Of a stretch of 64,000 nucleotides of DNA, positions 54,820-64,000 are shown in pieces. Every line of letters starts with the position of its first letter. Position 1 is the first letter of the stretch. This DNA comes from Cutaneotrichosporon cavernicola (taxonomy: Eukaryota; Basidiomycota; Tremellomycetes; Trichosporonales; Trichosporonaceae), in contig NC_083397.1 of NCBI RefSeq assembly GCF_030864355.1, forward strand, positions 248,001-312,000, read 5' to 3'. The notes beneath the pieces were generated by a model. The model had not been told where the DNA came from, did no database searches, and saw only the letters and a list, made by a program, of their open reading frames with translations. Both the position numbers and the translations under genes were made by a program.

Positions 54820-55597
54820 ATGTCGAGTGAGTCGGCCGTTTTATGGAGTGGGAGTTAATGACAGACGAGCAAACCGCCATGCAGGCGCAAATCGCCGAAG
54901 TCGCACAACGCAAGGCCACGACACAGGCTCATCGCGGACAGGAGAGCCAAGTATCGGCTGCCAAGTTGGCTAAGAATAAGCGTTTGCCTGCGACTATGAT
55001 TACGCCCGGGGGGAAGATTGAGGTGTCGAAGAAGGCTAAACGGGGGAAGAAGAAGAAGGCTAGTGACGCAGCGCGGGAGAAGGCGATTGAGCGGATTGAG
55101 CAGAGTGCCGTCAAGGCTCGGGCTGTTGAGGATCGCAAGGTGAGTTTGGGTGCGGGGTTTGGTTTGGTTGGTGAGAGGAGGGAGAGAGGGGGATGGAGGA
55201 AGGGAATGGAGGGAGAACGGAGTCCGAATGTTGGAGAGGAGGAGAGGAGGAGGGGAGGAAGGAAGGGCGGGGAGCTGGGACGACGGGGGTGGGATGAGGC
55301 GGAGAAGAGGGGAGAGGCAGCGGCGGGGGAAGGGGAAGTGATAGATGGTGGGTGGGAGATAGCGGGGAGTAGGAATGGCAGGCAGGAAAGGAGGCGAGGG
55401 GAGGAAGAGGAGGGAGGCCTCTGTCAGGAAGTGCTGGGCTGGCGGAATAGGTGTATGATCCCGCCGAGTTGCTCCTGCGGAATCGGGCAACTGCTTAACC
55501 GTGGAGGCACTGAAGAGACTGGCTGTGCAGCTTGTCCTCCCGACTGCGAAGCTGACACCAGGCCAAGCGCCAGCGTGCCAAGACTGCGTGGGAGTAG
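54820..55597 (+). CDS. Small Lys-rich nuclear-type protein, unknown
   Basis: Exons 54820-54826 (7 nt, ATGTCGA), 54865-55139 and 55562-55597 give 105 aa. Introns are 38 and 422 nt; the last exon was found because it follows a CTGACACCAG acceptor and closes in phase with AKRQRAKTAWE. The protein is charged: QIAEVAQRKATTQAHRGQES, LPATMITPGGKIEVSKKAKR, GKKKKASDAAREKAIERIEQ. It looks like a small basic nuclear or nucleolar factor, but I cannot place it in a family. The second intron is strikingly G/A-rich and open in one frame, so unspliced reading would give a spurious 280-aa protein. Confidence 0.65.
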
Positions 55598-56060
55598 GCG
55601 TCGACGCTTCGCGATGCTCGATGCTGCGGTAATCCCCACGCCAACATCATTCCATGCGATCACATGCAACGCGCACCGCTACTAGAACCAAGGAGATAGA
55701 TCATGTATGTATTGCGTATGGCTTCGAGCATGGTTCTGGTGGGTCCTAGGGTTGAGTTACGGTATGAACGTATGAATACTGCGAGTCGCCTGGATCTGCT
55801 AAAGCTATAAGGGGGCCTCAGCCAAGCCAAGCGTGGACCATGGACCATGGACCAGCCTGTGCACCACCCGCCTACACCCTTGCGATTTCGGTACATGCAC
55901 TCGCGTGACTCACGCTACTCGCTCGAGTCACTCACGCTACTCGCTCGCGCCCTCCAGTGGACGCCAGTCGGTACGCTCGCTGGATCGCTGGCCCTTGCTC
56001 CGCTTCCGTTACACAGATGACATGCAAATGATTCTAGAATTGTACAATTTTGGATGCTTT
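55598..56060. other. Intergenic with short direct repeats
   Basis: No gene. A GGACCATGGACCATGGACCA run (55832-55852) and a duplicated CTCACGCTACTCGCTCG segment (about 55910-55955) are present. Confidence 0.5.
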
Positions 56061-56066
56061 ATTGAA

Positions 56067-56168
56067 CCGATGTTGGACCGGTGATCCCGATGTTGGACCG
56101 GCGATGCTAAACTATGCAAGAAACCCGATGTTGGAACCGGACCCATAACAATCCGATGTTGGAACCGG
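56067..56168. repeat. Four copies of CCGATGTTGGA(A)CCGG
   Basis: Copies at 56067-56081, 56087-56101, 56125-56140 and 56153-56168; the first two lack one A, the last two have it. Located just past the 3' end of MET2, with gaps of 5, 23 and 12 bases. Each copy holds a near-palindromic CCGG...CCGG-type edge. Confidence 0.85.
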
Positions 56169-56227
56169 ACGCCGCGACTTGAAGCGCGGCCCACAAACTT
56201 TTTCTAGGCAAGCCAGATTGGACTGAC

Positions 56228-58059
56228 CTACCAGCGCGTGACGTCGGCCTCTGCCTCGCCGAACAGACTCTCCTTCTTGACGGCAAATCCGTCCTGCTCG
56301 GCCGCCTCGTACTCCTCAACGGGGATGACGCGCTGCGTAAACACCTCGGGGAGCTTGCGGCGCATCCAGCCGTCGACCCAGCCGTTGATCGCCTCGAACT
56401 CGAGGAGGAAGCCGTCGTGTCCGTCAGGAGAGGGAATGAGGACCAGCTCGGCGTCGGGGATGTGGGCAGCCAGCTCACGCTGCTCACTTGGCTGGAAGAG
56501 GCCATCGGACTCAATCCCGATGATGAGGGCAGGAGGCTCGAGAGAGAGCGCGTGGTGCAGCGCGCGCTCGAGCTCGACGTCGTCCTCGGCAATCACGGCT
56601 GGCAGGTTGTGGCTCACACCTCCCGGGAAGACGGAGGGGTGGCTCAGGTCGTGCTGGTCGAGCTTGCGAGTGATGTGGATGTAGCAGTTGGCGTCGAAAC
56701 GCGAGGTAAACTTGTCGCCCTGGTAGCGGAGGTACGACTGCGCGTTGAAGATCTTTGGCTGGCGGACGCCAGCGCCGATTCCACTGGGAATGCCAAGGTC
56801 TATGTTGGAGCCGTTGGGCATGTCCAAGCTGTTCCGGTTCGACGCGTTTGGACTGGGTGGGGAGGGAGCGCGCGAGTTGTGCTGACTTGAGTGGGCCCAT
56901 GACCGATGTCCGTCATTGTGCTGCTTCCAGAGATGAGAGCGGATGTCGACCTCGCCCGGCTCGAGAGGGTTGGTGGTCTCGGTTCCGCCCATGACGCGCA
57001 CCCCTCCGTTCGGCTTGTTCTTCCTCCCCTGTCCGGTCTTGCGCCCAAAGCGCGACTCGAAGCTGTCGCGAGACCGGTAGGTCAGGAGCGCGGCCATGCG
57101 CGCGGCGGCCAAGCCGCGCGAGGGCTGTGCGTGCATGTCGATCCCATGGGGTGTGTCGTAGTAGTAACCGTCAAGGTAGTCGGGGTCCGAGTAGATGCTC
57201 TGGCGTTGTGCCTCGCCCCACGAGATACACCATGCCGAGTGGCGCGCAGACGTTGCGAGCGCCACGATTGCGCGCACAAAGCCAGGCGGGGTGATCAGAG
57301 GCCATTCGAGGGTAGTCATGCCGCCCATGCTTCCACCGATTACGGCGGCGATCGACTTGACGCCCAGTTGCTGCAGGACGGAGAAATGCAAGCTAGCATT
57401 AGCATCAGATATGGTGCGAGGCGATCGGAGCCGGCTCGCTACCGAACAGCGCGAGCACGCGCTCGCACCGCCAATGACTGTCGCCAATGTTGGGTGCCAG
57501 ACCCAGGCAACACAGAGGGTACAGGCTGTACAGGCTGCGTAGGCTACACAGCAAACAGCAAACTCACCGTACATCGTCCTTGATGCTGCTGCCAGGCATC
57601 TCTGGGCCATACGGCTTGCCATTCGCGGGGTTGGTTGTCACGCTCGAGACTGTTCCGTATGGCGAGCCGATGACATTTCCACAGAAGATGAAGAAACGAG
57701 TTGGGTCAAACGCACGGTTCGGACCTAGAAGTGGGCCCCACCTGTGGAATCGTGAGCACGCCATCGGTTTTCGCCTTCCTTACCAGTCCTCGACGTCGGC
57801 GCTTCCAGTGAGAGCATGGCAGATGACCAGGCAGTTGTCTGCGCGTTCGTTCAGGCGGCCCCAGGTCTTGTAGGCGACGGGGACACTGTTGAGTGTGACG
57901 CCACTTTCAAAGGTGAAGTGTGGGAGGATTGCAACGTTCTGATCGATAAGGGCGGCAAACGGATTCGAGGTTCCTAGCGGTGAGCGAGTGATGGAGTGAT
58001 GAAGTCATGTGTAACTCCTTAAGCCACATACCTGCAGAGGAGCCGCCGTTTGAGTGCAT
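56228..58059 (-). CDS. MET2: Homoserine O-acetyltransferase
   Basis: Acetylates L-homoserine with acetyl-CoA for methionine synthesis; alpha/beta-hydrolase fold. Exons: 58059-58032, 57973-57784, 57741-57568 and 57392-56228, giving 518 aa. VPVAYKTWGRLNERADNCLV and CHALTGSADVEDWWGPLLGP (joined across an intron) open the domain. The nucleophile elbow VIGGSMGGMTTLEWP carries the catalytic Ser. A long low-complexity insert (about 275-365, NKPNGGVRVMGG... through NASNRNSLDMPNGSN) interrupts the fold before FNAQSYLRYQGDKFTSRFDA. The catalytic Asp (GIESDGLFQPSEQREL) and His (IPSPDGHDGFLLEF) are present. The third intron (175 nt) is long. Confidence 0.96.
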
Positions 58060-58649
58060 TTTGTTAGTGTGAATGGAGCTGTTTGGAATGAGAGAACGAT
58101 GTTGAGAGAGCACGAGCAAGCAAGAGAGAGAGAGAGTGAGTTTGACTATGGGAGATATGGGATATGGGATATGGGATGCTCTAACCTTCCCCTTCGTCTT
58201 GTTCCCTGTTGTTGTAGGGTGTATCCAAGTTAATGGTCAGGTTACTCGGTTGAAGAGGGCAAGGGGAGAGGAGAGGCAAGGGGAGGGGGTTGTTAACGGT
58301 TGCTTACTTGGCGGACTTTGTGGACCAACTAAATGACCCGGTTGAGATCATCACATGGCGGTGTCCTTACTAACCCACCCTTTGCCGGGAATGCCGATTT
58401 AGAGTATTACGCTTCTACTCAAACTTCTTGCGTGATCACTTTCCAAACTACCTAATAATCCCTCGGCATAGGCGAACACGGAATCAAAACGCCACGTGAA
58501 TTTTACGGACAAACCCGATCAATACGTAGCTGAACACGTGACAAAACGCGGCGGAGATCTCTCGTCTCCCCGCAATCGTCAGTGCCACCACGATATCATC
58601 GCGTCAACATCATCGCGACCTCGACCTTCCTTGACAACTTCCTTTCGCA
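58060..58649. other. Divergent promoter, MET2 and TRS31
   Basis: 590 bases with no gene. A GGGATAT unit is repeated about three times at 58148-58172. A CACGTGA sequence at 58494-58500 matches the E-box core bound by Cbf1-type regulators of methionine genes in yeast; its use here is inference. Confidence 0.4.
58494..58500. promoter_or_regulatory. CACGTG E-box (possible Cbf1-type site)
   Basis: CACGTGA lies in the region shared by MET2 and TRS31, 435 bp from the MET2 start; a second CACGTGA follows near 58535. CACGTGA is the consensus of yeast Cbf1, a regulator of sulfur-amino-acid genes. Function here not shown. Confidence 0.35.
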
Positions 58650-59572
58650 ATGTCGTCCTCCGCTGTCATGTCTGCAGGCCCAGGAACACCCGCTAGCGCT
58701 TCCCTCTACTCCTACAGTACCAACACATCCTCCTCCACCATCGCCGCGCAACAGCGTCTCGCCTCGACCTCGAGACACTCCCCACAAGCATCACTCCCTG
58801 TCAATGCGAGCACCAACATTCTCGAGCGGCCTCTGAACCGCACACGTACATCCGAAGTATCCCTCGCTGCATGGGCGTTCATGCTCGCCGAGATCATCTC
58901 ATACTCCCAGTCCCGCGTCGACAGTGTCAACGACCTCGAGAAGCGGTGAGCTGGACCTCATGAATGAAGCTGACGCCAGCCTCTCAGCGTTGGGATACGA
59001 GGCAGGCCAGCGTATCCTTTCCTTGCTTTTGGTGCGACAGGCGCAAGGGAATAATATGAAGGTGGGTCTAGCTGGCAGGAGTTGACTGAGCTGACGACAG
59101 GACCCGCGCCGGGAACACCGCCTCATCCCCATCCTCCAGTTTGTGCACACTCAGGTGTACCGGTACTGCTTCGGGCGGCCAGCTGATGGACTCGAGCGCA
59201 GTGTGGAAGGAGAGGACGAGTGTACGTTTGCTCAATACGGTCTGTTGGGAGCTGACGATAGACATGATTACGATGAACCAGCCGCCTTTGACACAGTACA
59301 TTTCGGTGCCAAAGGATATGGGCGGCTTGAGTTGCGAGGCCTTCACGGCCGGTATCGTGGAGGGGGTGCTTGACGGCCTCGACGTGGTGAGTGATTCTCT
59401 GCTCCATCCCTCACAACCTCAACCAGAGCTCCCTACGCCCAACTCTCGCTCACGCCAGCCTGCCCGCGTCACGGCACACACGGTCGCGACCGACCAGTAC
59501 CCCCAGCGGACGGTGATCCTGGTCAAGCTCGACCAGCGGGTGATGGACCGCGAGGCCACGCTGGGCAAGTAG
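58650..59572 (+). CDS. TRS31: TRAPP complex subunit Trs31 (TRAPPC5)
   Basis: Bet3-family subunit of the TRAPP tethering complexes acting in ER-Golgi traffic. Exons 58650-58945, 58980-59061, 59101-59221, 59262-59386 and 59459-59572 give 245 aa. A disordered Ser-rich N-terminus (about 1-55) precedes ILERPLNRTRTSEVSLAAWA, FMLAEIISYSQSRVDSVNDL, then LGYEAGQRIL. The junction at 59221/59262 was set with donor GTACGT so that DEYMI continues to PPLTQYISVPKDMGGLSCEA, FTAGIVEGVLDGL. The end RTVILVKLDQRVMDRE is family-typical. Confidence 0.93.
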
Positions 59573-59946
59573 CCGCCCAGCCCCCGTCGAGTGAATATTC
59601 ACTCGCGCGGAATGCGTCACGCATAGACTGTAGACCGTGCATGTATACGTCCCTATAGTATTCCCCAATGCTGGCTGACGGTATTGTGGGATGGTTGTAT
59701 CATTGTTGGCATCATTTGATCATTTTGATGGGTTTGGTAGATTGACGGATGGCGGAGAAGCGGGACTTAGCCGATCCGCCTGACCACTTTGTGTTTCCCG
59801 CGATCCGCACACTCGTCACCAACTTCAACTTTTTGGCTATCACATCAACATTAACATCCCTCCTCACACCTTTTAATCTTTCCCAACCTCCCACCCTTGA
59901 TTCCACGGCCGGCGCACGACAGCGCCGAGCCTCCATTCTACACGCT

Positions 59947-61522
59947 ATGTCCACCCCAAATTCCTCAACGCCCCAGACGACGAGCGAGACCGTCCCCGAG
60001 ACTGTTCCAGAACGACCACACCTCCAACCCTCGGCCCAGCCATCGTTATTTGGCGATGCGTCTGTTGTAAGTCAAGTTACCGTTAGGCAACGCAGGCCGA
60101 GCTTGCCACGCAGCCCGGCCTCTGCGATTGTGGACGGCTAGCTTGCTGGCTAGTTTGCCAGCTCCGGCCCTCGCTCGCTCCGGCCTTCGCTCCGCTCGTG
60201 CGCTCACTCACTCACCCCAGGACCATGCTGTCGCAGGCTTCGGCGCGGGCACAGTCGCGACCCTCGTAATGCACCCACTCGACCTCGTCAAAGTCCGTTT
60301 CCAACTGGCTGATGCCAACGCGCCAAAACACCGTCTCGGGAGAGGCGTGTATGATGCCCTCGCGGATGCGGTGCGCGCAGACGGGTGGAGAGGGCTGTAT
60401 CGCGGCCTCATACCGAATCTCGTGGGCGGAGCGAGTTCGTGGGGGTTGTACTTTCTGTTGTGAGTCTGAGCACGAGCACACCGAGTGCGAGTGGGAAGCA
60501 GCAGCTGCTTTCAGTCGCGTGAATCGCAGAGTAGCGAGCGTCGCCGGAAACGCAGCGCGGACAACAACGGGGGACTGAGTGGGGCGGGAAGATAGCCCCG
60601 CCTTGGTCGAGCGGAGAAGATAGCCCCAAGCCGCAGAAGCCTCCCCGAAGCGAAACCGCGAACGCTGACCCCAGCTACAACATGATCAAGCAGCAGATGC
60701 AGGGCGGTGACCCGACATATCGCACTACTGGAGGCCAGCACCTCCTGGCAGCAGCCGAGGCCAGCGCCATCACAGCAATGCTCACCAACCCGATCTGGGT
60801 AGCCAAGACGCGTATCTTTGCAACCCCATCGCACGACCCGCACGCATACTCGGGATTACTTAGTGAGTCCCCCTCCCTCCCTAACTGATCCCAGACACGC
60901 TCGGCAGAATCTACAAGACAGAAGGCTGGCGGGGGCTGTATCGCGGCTCGCTCCTCGCTCTCGTCGGTGTATCAAACGGTTCCATCCAGTTTGCAACGTA
61001 CGAGGACCTGAAGCGGCGACGGATTGACGCTAAACATCGTCGATTCGTCAAGGCCGGCCGGAAATGGTCCATCGAGGACGAGAAACTCTCGAATACGGAA
61101 TACATCCTTGCATCGGGAGCGTCCAAGTTTGTCGCTATTGCATTGACGTATCCGTACCAGGTGGTACGGGCGCGGATCCAGGTGAGTCACGAGCGAGCCA
61201 ATGCGGAGTGTGGATAGCGGACGGTTGGGCCGTGAGGAAACGAAGGGGTTCCAGCATCGGAGCAGGGTGCGGATCGTTGAGGCACACATGACAGAGCTGA
61301 CGGCAGAACGGGCCCCCGGGTCTCACGATCCCCGACGTTGTTAAGCAGACATGGCGGGGCGAGCGCTTGCCTGGTTTCTACAAGGGATTGGCGACCAACG
61401 CACTCCGCATCCTGCCCGGCACGTGCACGACATTCGTGGTGTACGAGAACCTGGTGTGGTTGTTCCGCAAGGTCGCGGCTAGGAGGGACCGGAGGGAGGC
61501 ATCTCGCGAGGTGCTGGCGTAG
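59947..61522 (+). CDS. Mitochondrial carrier, folate/FAD transporter type
   Basis: Six-TM carrier (SLC25) of the inner mitochondrial membrane, closest in motif to SLC25A32/Flx1. Exons 59947-60066, 60221-60459, 60675-60862, 60895-61181 and 61307-61522 give 349 aa. The three carrier repeats are clear: HPLDLVKVRFQLADA then GWRGLYRGLIPNLVG; NPIWVAKTRIFATP then TEGWRGLYRGSLLALVGVSN; YPYQVVRARIQ then PGFYKGLATNALRILPGTCT. The second-repeat PIWVxKTR is characteristic of the folate/FAD branch. An N-terminal Thr/Pro-rich extension of about 45 residues precedes repeat 1. Substrate (FAD, folate) is inferred from family. Confidence 0.88.
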
Positions 61523-61818
61523 GGGGGCTGGGCGGAGTGTGGCGACCGATACGGCGATGCGGGAGTCCGTTGGTCCGTACACTAGTGCGTCATCTAGCTC
61601 CCCATCGAGTCTGACCGCCAAATACCACTCATAGCATTAATAGACTTCATAGCATGCACATCTTATTCAGGCGGGGGGAAGATGGGTGCATGTCGCGCAA
61701 CGCTCTTGAGGGAGTGTTAGCAGAGGTTAGCAGGGGGGACGGAATAACATCCCGTCCTCCACCGTTACCCTCCACATCAACTGAGCCATCTCGTCAACCA
61801 CCACACTCTTTATCAAGA

Positions 61819-62387
61819 ATGGTGTGTCTCATGTTCCTTGTGAGCTGACCCCAGGCAACATCAGACAAGGCGCTCGGCGCGGCGATGCTGCTCGTTGCCG
61901 CTATCGTGTTCGTATACTACTCAACCTGGGCACTGTTACTTGTGAGTGCCGGCTCACTTGGGAGGGGGTCAAGTTGCGGCTGCTCATCATGGGCCGGCTG
62001 TCGGCTGCCAGTCCAAGCTAGCATCGTAACACGCTCTGCAACAGCGTTATACTCGAAGATCCAGCTGTTCCTTCCCCCCACCTCTCCTTCCCCACCATCC
62101 CTCCCCCCCCCTCCCCCCCCTCCCCCCCCTCCATTCCCTCCCAAACCACCCAACCCCAACCCCAACCCACCTGGCCAGTATCAGCTACCATCTCGGCTTT
62201 TAGCTGACACCAGCCGTTCGTCGCCCCCGATTCGACGCTTCACGACCTCTTCCCGCCCCGCGAGTGGGCCGTGCGCGGTCCAGCCCTCCTCCTCCTCGTA
62301 GGCGTCGCCGGTATCGGCGCCTTCTTCGCAAAGGTCTCGGCAGCCGAGGCAGCCAAGCGGCGCGCACGCGAGGGCAAGGCAGCATAA
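61819..62387 (+). CDS. DPM2: Dolichol-phosphate mannose synthase subunit Dpm2
   Basis: Small ER membrane protein that stabilises Dpm1 and supports dolichol-P-mannose production. Exons 61819-61821 (the ATG alone), 61855-61941 and 62214-62387 give 87 aa (human 84). The ATG is followed at once by an intron (GTGTGT...CCCCAG), giving MATSDKALGAAMLLVAAIVF. Two TM segments: LLVAAIVFVYYSTWALLL, joined across the second intron to PFVAPDSTLHDLFPPREWAV, and LLLLVGVAGIGAFFAKV. The Lys/Arg-rich end KRRAREGKAA resembles an ER retention-type tail. The second intron (272 nt) carries a poly-C run at 62100-62130. Confidence 0.9.
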
Positions 62388-62463
62388 CTCCATTAGAACA
62401 CTTATTACCCATGCATGTGATACCACCTACCACCTTCTAGTACAGTCTAACTTGCAATCTACA

Positions 62464-64000
62464 CTACACCTTGTCATCTATCTGGGCCATGGCCATGGAG
62501 CGACGTGACGAGTTGCGGCTCAAGACCCGCTCAATCGCCTCTTCGTTAATATCGCCTTCGGGGTCCTCGACGCCAGCCGTGTCCATGCCCCTCGCCTCTC
62601 GTTCGGCCTTTTCGGTAGCCTGGCGGTCGCGCTCCATGGCCATCAATTGACGCGAATAGGGCGAGCGGGCACGAATTGCAGGGCCCCAAACGAACGCAAT
62701 GAAGGGTACCAGCGCCAACAGACTTGCGAGACCACCACAGAGGACGAGTGACCATCGGACGGTGAGGCGCGCAAACATCGGTTTGGTGATGAATGAGAAT
62801 GCGCCGCCCGCCATATTCCTAGCGAAAGACTGGGCCGCAATAGCAGAACTTGCGTAGATGCCATAACATTCGGCGAGGTAGGTGAATGCCGTGATGTAGA
62901 TTCCCATAACGGCTGTGAGGATGAGCACAACCCCGATACAGGGCGCGATCCAATGTACGCTTGGGAGGCAGGTGAAGCCGCAGATGAAGCATCCGATGGC
63001 GAAGAGGACGCCGCCGACCATTGCGCCATACATGCGCGCCTCGACGCCTCGGGTTGGCGAGTGGAGGCGATACATTTTTTCCGTCCACATGTTCATGACC
63101 ATGCCGAGCATTGCACCGAGACAGATTGCCCAGTATACCATTCCCACGCCGACTGGTCCGAAATTGTAGACGTTCTTGTAAATGTAAGGAATACCGGCAA
63201 TTTGGGTGTAGAATACACCCCAGCCGAGAGCGATCCACGCGGAGAAGAACATGACGGTCGGTTCGCGGGCTAGGAAGACGATTGGGCGGGAACACGAGTG
63301 CAGCATCGCGATGAAGAAGGTTTCTTTCTCGGTTTCGGCGCGGGACATGTATGGCGCGCCGTCGGATAGGCCGCGTTCTTTGCGGAGTGCACGAGCGCGG
63401 CGGGTTAGGAGGACTGAAGAGCGCGTCTCTTTCATAAACAAGAACATGAGGGGGAAGATGGACCCGATGACGATCATTTGGATCCACCACACCCAACGCC
63501 AACCCAGGTGAATCTCAGCAAACACCATTGTGTTTGCCCCGAGCCCAGTGCCGAAGACTGCGCAGAAGGAGAACATAGCCATCGGGACGCCACGCTCGCT
63601 CGGGATGAAGATGTCGCTAATGGTTCCGCCGACCAGCGTAGCTCCCATACTCCCCGCGCCGCCGAGGAGGAAGCGGCCGACGAGGACCGTGGCCGTGTTC
63701 TTGGCCCTGGCGTCAGAGAATCTCACGACAGGTAGGCCGCACGCTGTTGCGGACACTCACAATCCTCCCATCAGGTGGAAGAGACAGAAGCAGAAGACGC
63801 TGAAGATGTACGTCCACTTGCGCCCGAATTCCTCGGATATTGGTGCCAGGAGGAGAGGAAACACCCCAAACCCGAACGCGTAGAGCGCGACGCCGGCAGA
63901 CACGTTCTGCTCACTGGTCCCAAGCTCGACCATCATACTGGGAGCCGAGATGGGGAACGCTGAGGACGAGTAGGCTGCGGTCAGCAGAAGCCGTGACGCT
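62464..64000 (-). CDS. MFS transporter, DHA1 drug/polyamine type (5' end missing)
   Basis: Partial gene entering from the right edge. Exons visible: 63974-63761 and 63706-62464; an acceptor at 63975 shows at least one more exon beyond, with unread bases 63976-64000 being intron. The frame runs YALYAFGFGVFPLLLAPISE-like around TM2 (SAGVALYAFGFGVFPLLLAP), EEFGRKWTYIFSVFCF (motif A region), LVGRFLLGGAGSMGATLVGG and SDIFIPSERGVPMAMFSFCA, which are typical of the Tpo/Flr1 DHA1 group. The long charged loop (RRARALRKERGLSDGAPYM) separates the two halves. A 70-residue acidic/basic C-terminal tail follows TM12. Substrate unknown; 480+ residues visible. Confidence 0.88.

Noticed and set aside
55140..55685. 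280-aa ORF ending at 55685
   Set aside because: Reads through a canonical intron; splicing to 55562 gives a short conserved-looking end instead.

Overview
This window is nuclear DNA from a fungus, most likely a basidiomycetous yeast of the Tremellomycetes (Trichosporonales-like; this placement is inference from gene style, not a search). The evidence is dense, intron-rich protein genes with mostly 30-60 nt introns (GTRNGT donors and a CTGAC or CTAAC branch site a few bases before the acceptor AG), very short first exons, G/C-ending codons, and typical eukaryotic complexes: exosome, SAGA, TRAPP, SMC5/6, ESCRT-0, U2AF, SUMO E2 and GPI/N-glycan enzymes. I rebuilt exon structures by hand. Almost every multi-exon model given here closes in frame, and the one exception (37110-38173) is flagged.

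Layout. 0-9 kb: dynein light chain (3' end outside the window), a gene-poor 2 kb, a Kha1-type cation/proton antiporter, an intron-containing tRNA-Pro and an MCT-like MFS carrier. 9-14 kb: sparse, with one unknown four-exon gene and two weak minus-strand candidates. 14-26 kb: HSE1, HAP5/NF-YC (with a purine minisatellite in its intron), NSE3, RRP42, an unrecognised 546-aa protein and U2AF65. 26-44.8 kb: compact housekeeping block with CKS1, a DsbA-like protein, a SIMPL-domain protein, TFIIA gamma, ARG4, HFI1/ADA1, RRP43, ERG2, an unknown protein, GUP1, ALG9 and a DUF3128/EMI1-like protein.

44.8-50.6 kb is a gene-poor island. It holds three tiny cysteine-rich genes, all on the minus strand, plus a fourth cysteine-rich frame broken by a TGA and lacking a start codon. 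Two of the intact genes and the broken one share the spacing C-x2-C-x2-C-x3-C-x-C. I read this as an undescribed metallothionein-like gene cluster, each member behind a TATA-like element. An intron-bearing tRNA-Met lies inside the same island.

50.6-64 kb returns to housekeeping genes: ERO1, UBC9, a flavin-reductase-domain protein, a small Lys-rich protein, MET2, TRS31, a folate/FAD-type mitochondrial carrier, DPM2 and the 3' part of a DHA1-type MFS transporter. Two genes here (UBC9, DPM2) have an intron directly after the ATG, and one has a 7-nt first exon, so ORF-based annotation would misplace their N-termini.

Functional links visible in the window: the secretory pathway is well represented (ERO1 for disulfides, ALG9 and DPM2 for N-glycan and dolichol-mannose supply, GUP1 for GPI lipid remodelling, TRS31 and HSE1 for traffic). 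Two of the six RNase PH-fold exosome ring subunits (RRP42, RRP43) lie 14 kb apart.
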